In this document: positions 61,089 through 64,000 of the stretch, piece by piece
How positions within the stretch are numbered: position 1 is the stretch's first letter
How the letters are laid out: each line of letters starts with the position of its first letter
Source: a bacterium
Lineage (GTDB): Bacteria > Patescibacteriota > Gracilibacteria > UBA4473
Direction: 5' to 3'
DNA length: 64,000 nt
Assembly: GCA_018648585.1 (NCBI GenBank)
Contig: JABGQW010000014.1
Coordinates: 1 to 64,000 of the forward strand
Made by a program: the position numbers and the translations under genes
Notes under the pieces: model-generated
What the model saw: the letters and a program-made list of their open reading frames with translations, nothing else
Database searches by the model: none
Told to the model about the DNA's origin: nothing

Positions 61089-61454
61089 TTACTGTTCCAC
61101 TGTTTCTGGAACTTCCTGCACTGGTTTTTCCGCCGGCGGCGTTTGCACCGAAGCAGCCTGCTGCTGCGCTTGTTGAATTTGTTCTGCTGTACACGCCGGA
61201 TTCACAAGAGTGATGTCCAATCGATCGGCGCCCCGTCCAGAAAAAAGCTGCACTGGCTGACACTGCCGTCCCAGCGAAATAATTTGTGTAATCGCACTGT
61301 CCTGACCGCGCTGCACGCCACTCGCGTATAAATTATTCACTGAATAATTCCAGAGCGCTCGACCAACAAAAAGAATGGAGAAAACGAGCCAAACGATCAA
61401 AATAATAAAACCGATCGACCACGTTTTGCGCTGAAAAGGGTTGTTCATTTTCAT
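61089..61454 (-). CDS. Hypothetical one-helix membrane protein with Gln/Pro tail
   Basis: 121 residues. Short basic N-terminus, a transmembrane helix (SIGFIILIVWLVFSILFVG), then an extracytoplasmic domain with two Cys (RQCQPV and PACTAE) and a Gln/Ala/Pro/Glu-rich disordered tail. It may be an assembly or secretion accessory. No known family. Confidence 0.6.
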   Translation of the reverse strand: MKMNNPFQRKTWSIGFIILIVWLVFSILFVGRALWNYSVNNLYASGVQRGQDSAITQIISLGRQCQPVQLFSGRGADRLDITLVNPACTAEQIQQAQQQAASVQTPPAEKPVQEVPETVEQ

Positions 61455-61559
61455 GAAAAAAAAGGTTACAAAAGAAACACAAAAAGAACTGTAATTCGTT
61501 TTTTCTGAAGTTTCAAATTTTTTCGATTGAAATTTTTCAAAAAAAAGTCGAAAAAAAAG

Positions 61560-61587
61560 TTGCTCCCCCCCTCAAAAGCTTTAAAAT
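61560..61587 (+). promoter_or_regulatory. Possible promoter of the 61644 secreted protein gene
   Basis: TTGCTC, 16 bases, TAAAAT, about 55 bases upstream of the ATG. Confidence 0.45.
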
Positions 61588-61643
61588 CCCCGTGAGTTTC
61601 GTTCTAAACCTTTCTCTTTCAATTTTTTAACTCTCTTGAAATC

Positions 61644-62312
61644 ATGAAAAAAATAGCTTTTCTCACCCTCATCTTGGGACTCGGATTTGCCGTTTGTACC
61701 AGCACAGCAAGTGCGTACAAATACGAAGGTCCAAGCGTAATCAACACCAAAAGCCGAAGCTACAAAAAAGACACGCAAACACGATATCTCGATGCGTTGC
61801 GCGCACGATACGATCTTTCTGCAACAAAAGCATCACAAACAATCGAAGACAAAAATGTGTACAACCAGCAGGCAGTACATCGAATCCGAAAATACATCAG
61901 CAATGTCAACGAAGTCGACACAGAAGTTTCTCGAAAAGGAGAGTTGCAAGATCGAACCGGAGTTGTTCCCGTTGCAAATATTCGTTTTGAACGACCAAAC
62001 GCAAAACAAACTTTTCGTGCACGTGCGATCGATTATTACGTCGATGGTGGCGAAGCCAACGAAGAAGCAATGGCCGCTGGCGTAATTTACGGATCAACGC
62101 ACAAAGTAAATCGAAACAACTGGGTTTCTGACATGTACAAAAAACAACTTGGTGCAACGATCTTGCCCGTTCGCGATATGATCCGCGTTCAAGAAAAACA
62201 AGAAACGGTCGGAAACGGACAAGAAGGACAAATCAGTTACAAAAATCGTGCAGGAAATTTTTACAGAAATTTCTGGTCACCAGCGATGAGCACAAAATGG
62301 CTCGAAGAATAA
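61644..62312 (+). CDS. Small secreted protein, Tyr/Arg-rich, related to others in the window
   Basis: 222 residues with a signal peptide (MKKIAFLTLILGLGFAVCTSTASA|YK). The mature part is basic and Tyr/Arg/Asn rich. The TRYLDALRARYDL segment resembles YRYLKDLRAKYQP in the secreted protein at 30937. No Cys in the mature chain and no catalytic motif. Own promoter and terminator suggest strong single-gene expression. An exported structural or surface protein is a reasonable guess, not proven. Confidence 0.65.
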   Translation: MKKIAFLTLILGLGFAVCTSTASAYKYEGPSVINTKSRSYKKDTQTRYLDALRARYDLSATKASQTIEDKNVYNQQAVHRIRKYISNVNEVDTEVSRKGELQDRTGVVPVANIRFERPNAKQTFRARAIDYYVDGGEANEEAMAAGVIYGSTHKVNRNNWVSDMYKKQLGATILPVRDMIRVQEKQETVGNGQEGQISYKNRAGNFYRNFWSPAMSTKWLEE

Positions 62313-62340
62313 TTTTTCTTCCAAAATAACGAAACAAAAA

Positions 62341-62372
62341 AAACCTCGCCACTGCGGGGTTTTTTCTTTTAC
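62341..62372 (+). terminator. Terminator of the 61644 gene
   Basis: CCTCGC/GCGGGG stem with CACT loop extended by A-T pairs, then TTTTTTC. Confidence 0.7.
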
Positions 62373-62441
62373 ATTTTTATATTTCAAAACGGAGCTGACT
62401 TCAAAATCAAAAGTTCAATTCTCCGGCGATTCACATTTTTT

Positions 62442-63299
62442 TTACCAGGAAACTTTTTGTCCTTCCGGTCCGCGATGATAATTTCCAAAATCAGAAAAAC
62501 TCATCGCTTTTTGCGCCGAAACACACGGCCCGATTTGACACATTTTTTCGCCCGTTTCGGTGACGCACTGTCCGCAAACGCCAAAGCCACATTTCATAAA
62601 TCGCTCGATCGAAACTTCGCACGGAACATTTTTCTCCAAACACATTTCTGCGATCGCTTTCATCATTTTTTCTGGACCACAGGTTTGCACGAGATCAATT
62701 TTTTCGGTGGAAATTAATTTTTCCAAAACATGCGTCGTAAATCCCTCGACACCCACCGATCCGTCGTTGGTGGCGATCAAAGTTCGGAATCCTGATTTTT
62801 CAGATTTTTTATCCCAGATGAGCAAATTTTCACTCCGCGCACCGATAATCATCGTGACATCGCTTCCATTTTCGGCGTGAGTTTTCCCCGTGAAATGCAG
62901 CGGTGCTGTCCCGTACCCACCTCCGACGAGCACAACATTTTGTTTTTGTTCTTCCCCTTTTTTAAAGGGGGCTGGGGGGATTTTTTCCAAAATTGTAAAT
63001 CCGTGGCCAAACGCGCCACGCAATCCAATTTTGTCACCTTTTTTAAGAGTGAAAAGTTTTTCGGTCGCGGGACCAACTTTGCAAATCGTGAGCCAGATTT
63101 CACCGTCGTAGTCGCGTGCGATGGAAAAAGGTTTTTCGTCGCAGCCCGGAATCCAGAGCATGCAAAATTGTCCGGGTTTGGAATGCAACGTTCCGTGAAA
63201 AACAAACGTGCGAATGTTTTCCGCTTCTTCCCAAAAATCCGCGATCGCGAACGCGCGCGGTTCTGTGTCAACGCCGTGATGTTTTCCGCAACAAGTCAT
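62442..63299 (-). CDS. pyrK: Dihydroorotate dehydrogenase electron transfer subunit
   Basis: 285 residues. FAD-binding segment with KPFSIARDYDGEIWL, an NAD-binding region VVLVGGGYGTAPLHF, and a C-terminal [2Fe-2S] site: CGFGVCGQC plus a later Cys near MCQIGPC. Works with PyrD to pass electrons from dihydroorotate to NAD. Its start overlaps the GNAT stop (ATGA). A palindrome repeat (62951-62981) is read in frame in the minus direction (IPPAPFKKGE). Confidence 0.93.
   Translation of the reverse strand: MTCCGKHHGVDTEPRAFAIADFWEEAENIRTFVFHGTLHSKPGQFCMLWIPGCDEKPFSIARDYDGEIWLTICKVGPATEKLFTLKKGDKIGLRGAFGHGFTILEKIPPAPFKKGEEQKQNVVLVGGGYGTAPLHFTGKTHAENGSDVTMIIGARSENLLIWDKKSEKSGFRTLIATNDGSVGVEGFTTHVLEKLISTEKIDLVQTCGPEKMMKAIAEMCLEKNVPCEVSIERFMKCGFGVCGQCVTETGEKMCQIGPCVSAQKAMSFSDFGNYHRGPEGQKVSW
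62951..62981 (+). repeat. Palindromic repeat inside pyrK, opposite orientation to the gene
   Basis: CCCCTTT/AAAGGGG hairpin followed by GGCTGGGGGGATTT on the plus strand, the same structure as at 18078. pyrK is on the minus strand, and still no stop is created: the frame reads IPPAPFKKGEEQK. Confidence 0.7.
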
Positions 63300-63751
63300 T
63301 TTTTTAGTTCTAAAATTATAATCGGAATTTCTACTCCATTTCGAAGAATATTTGTTTTTTCTTTTTCTTCAAATCCATATTTTTGATAAAAAGGCACCGC
63401 GTTCAACGATGCTTCCACGATGATCGTTTTTGATTTTGAAGAACGAGCGAGACGAATTCCTTCCTTCAAAAGAACTTTTCCAGCACCTTGTTTCCACTGT
63501 TTTGGATCAACAAAAACCGCCACGACTTCTCCCGGTATCGCATGCCCAAATCCCAATATTTCGTTTTCCCGCTTCGCCACAAACATTTCTCCTCGTTCAA
63601 TCGCAGGAATGTATCCCTGTGGCGTTTTATTTTTGAGCTGTGCGTCAACTTGTTCTTCCGTATAAAAATCTTTGTCCCGCATTCGTACCGCAGTTGTGTG
63701 AATTTCATAAATTCTTTGCGAATCCATAGAGATCGCTTTTTCAATTTTCAT
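63296..63751 (-). CDS. GNAT-family N-acetyltransferase
   Basis: 151 residues from ATG 63751. The acetyl-CoA site is VAVFVDPKQWKQGAGKVLLKEG, a variant of the Q/RxxGxG/A motif, with EASLNAVPFYQKYGFEEK near the end (motif B region). Substrate unknown. It sits between pyrD and pyrK, four bases from each, an unusual insertion in this operon. Confidence 0.88.
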   Translation of the reverse strand: MKIEKAISMDSQRIYEIHTTAVRMRDKDFYTEEQVDAQLKNKTPQGYIPAIERGEMFVAKRENEILGFGHAIPGEVVAVFVDPKQWKQGAGKVLLKEGIRLARSSKSKTIIVEASLNAVPFYQKYGFEEKEKTNILRNGVEIPIIILELKK

Positions 63752-63754
63752 CCA

Positions 63755-64000
63755 TTATTTTTTGTGAAAAATTCCGATCACCTCGGAAATATTTTTAAAA
63801 TTATTTTCATCGAGCCACTCTGTGATTTCTGCTTTTGCATTTTTCCAAAAATCATCGCCGTGGTAGTACAACGCCGTCCCAACTCCGGCCAACGTTCCGC
63901 CCGCCATCATAATTTCCAAAACATCTCGACCAGAATTTATTCCGCCGGTGGCGATGATCGGCGTGTTTGGCAGCGCTGCGTGAATATCAAAAACTGATTT
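63755..64000 (-). CDS. pyrD: Dihydroorotate dehydrogenase catalytic subunit, C-terminal part (runs off window)
   Basis: The 81 residues seen are the end of the TIM barrel: IIATGGINSGRDVLEIMMAG is the FMN phosphate-binding segment and GVGTALYYHGDDFWK follows. Oxidises dihydroorotate to orotate. The neighbouring pyrK shows the 1B (NAD-linked) type. The N-terminus lies beyond position 64000. Confidence 0.9.
   Translation of the reverse strand, partial: KSVFDIHAALPNTPIIATGGINSGRDVLEIMMAGGTLAGVGTALYYHGDDFWKNAKAEITEWLDENNFKNISEVIGIFHKK

Overview
The window is a chromosomal segment of a bacterium with A/T-rich codon choice and dense short-spaced genes. TGA is a normal stop: several coupled pairs use an ATGA stop/start overlap, and no gene needs TGA read as glycine. 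The mix of genes suggests a Patescibacteria/CPR member using the standard code, with a Peregrinibacteria-like lineage as my best guess. Pointers are a cysteine-rich zinc-ribbon protein typical of CPR genomes, many short secreted proteins of unknown function, S-layer-homology and type IV pilus genes, and patchy nucleotide/folate genes. Lineage is inference; there is no rRNA here. Almost no start codon has a Shine-Dalgarno sequence, starts being preceded by T/A-rich runs.

Layout. 0-9 kb: two tandem secreted paralogues, dnaE, pilT and acpP on the minus strand, and secA divergent on plus. 9-15 kb (minus): a glycosyltransferase followed by three coupled exported proteins of unknown function, tRNA-His, a CsaB-like pyruvyl transferase and a TRAM-domain RNA methyltransferase. 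15-22 kb (mostly plus): alpha/beta hydrolase, the cysteine-rich protein, a membrane Mur ligase, and a DegT aminotransferase coupled to a FemAB-type enzyme. 22-29 kb: ferredoxin, L33, AI-2E family transporter, rpsU-prmC, a secreted SLH protein, and a fused shikimate kinase-GAR transformylase. 28-36 kb: a large secreted beta-rich protein, two secreted paralogues, folP, tmk, folD and a K+ channel with a zinc-ribbon tail. 36-44 kb: sufC-sufB on plus, then a 1158-residue minus-strand protein, a short sufD-like gene, and a LAS/M15-type peptidase. 44-50 kb: pnp and rpsO, a lipoprotein, two tRNA-Val, rpsT, a 30-residue ORF, and lspA. 50-56 kb: mltG, ybaB, two one-helix proteins, gyrB, a gene split by a stop codon, and a glycosyl-1-phosphate transferase lacking its catalytic domain. 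56-64 kb: two type IV pilins separated by a hairpin-rich repeat block, purC, trmD, membrane and secreted proteins, and pyrK / GNAT / partial pyrD.

Many genes serve the cell surface: pilT and the pilins; secA and lspA; mltG, FemAB, Mur ligase and M15 peptidase for peptidoglycan; and the CsaB-like enzyme plus SLH protein, which suggest a pyruvylated wall polymer anchoring surface proteins. The other striking theme is small dispersed repeats. Palindromes of the PPFLKG type and an EELKIKN-type repeat lie in frame inside coding sequences, and related hairpins fill the pilin intergenic block and the 3' end of purC. I saw no insertion sequence, prophage, CRISPR array or rRNA.
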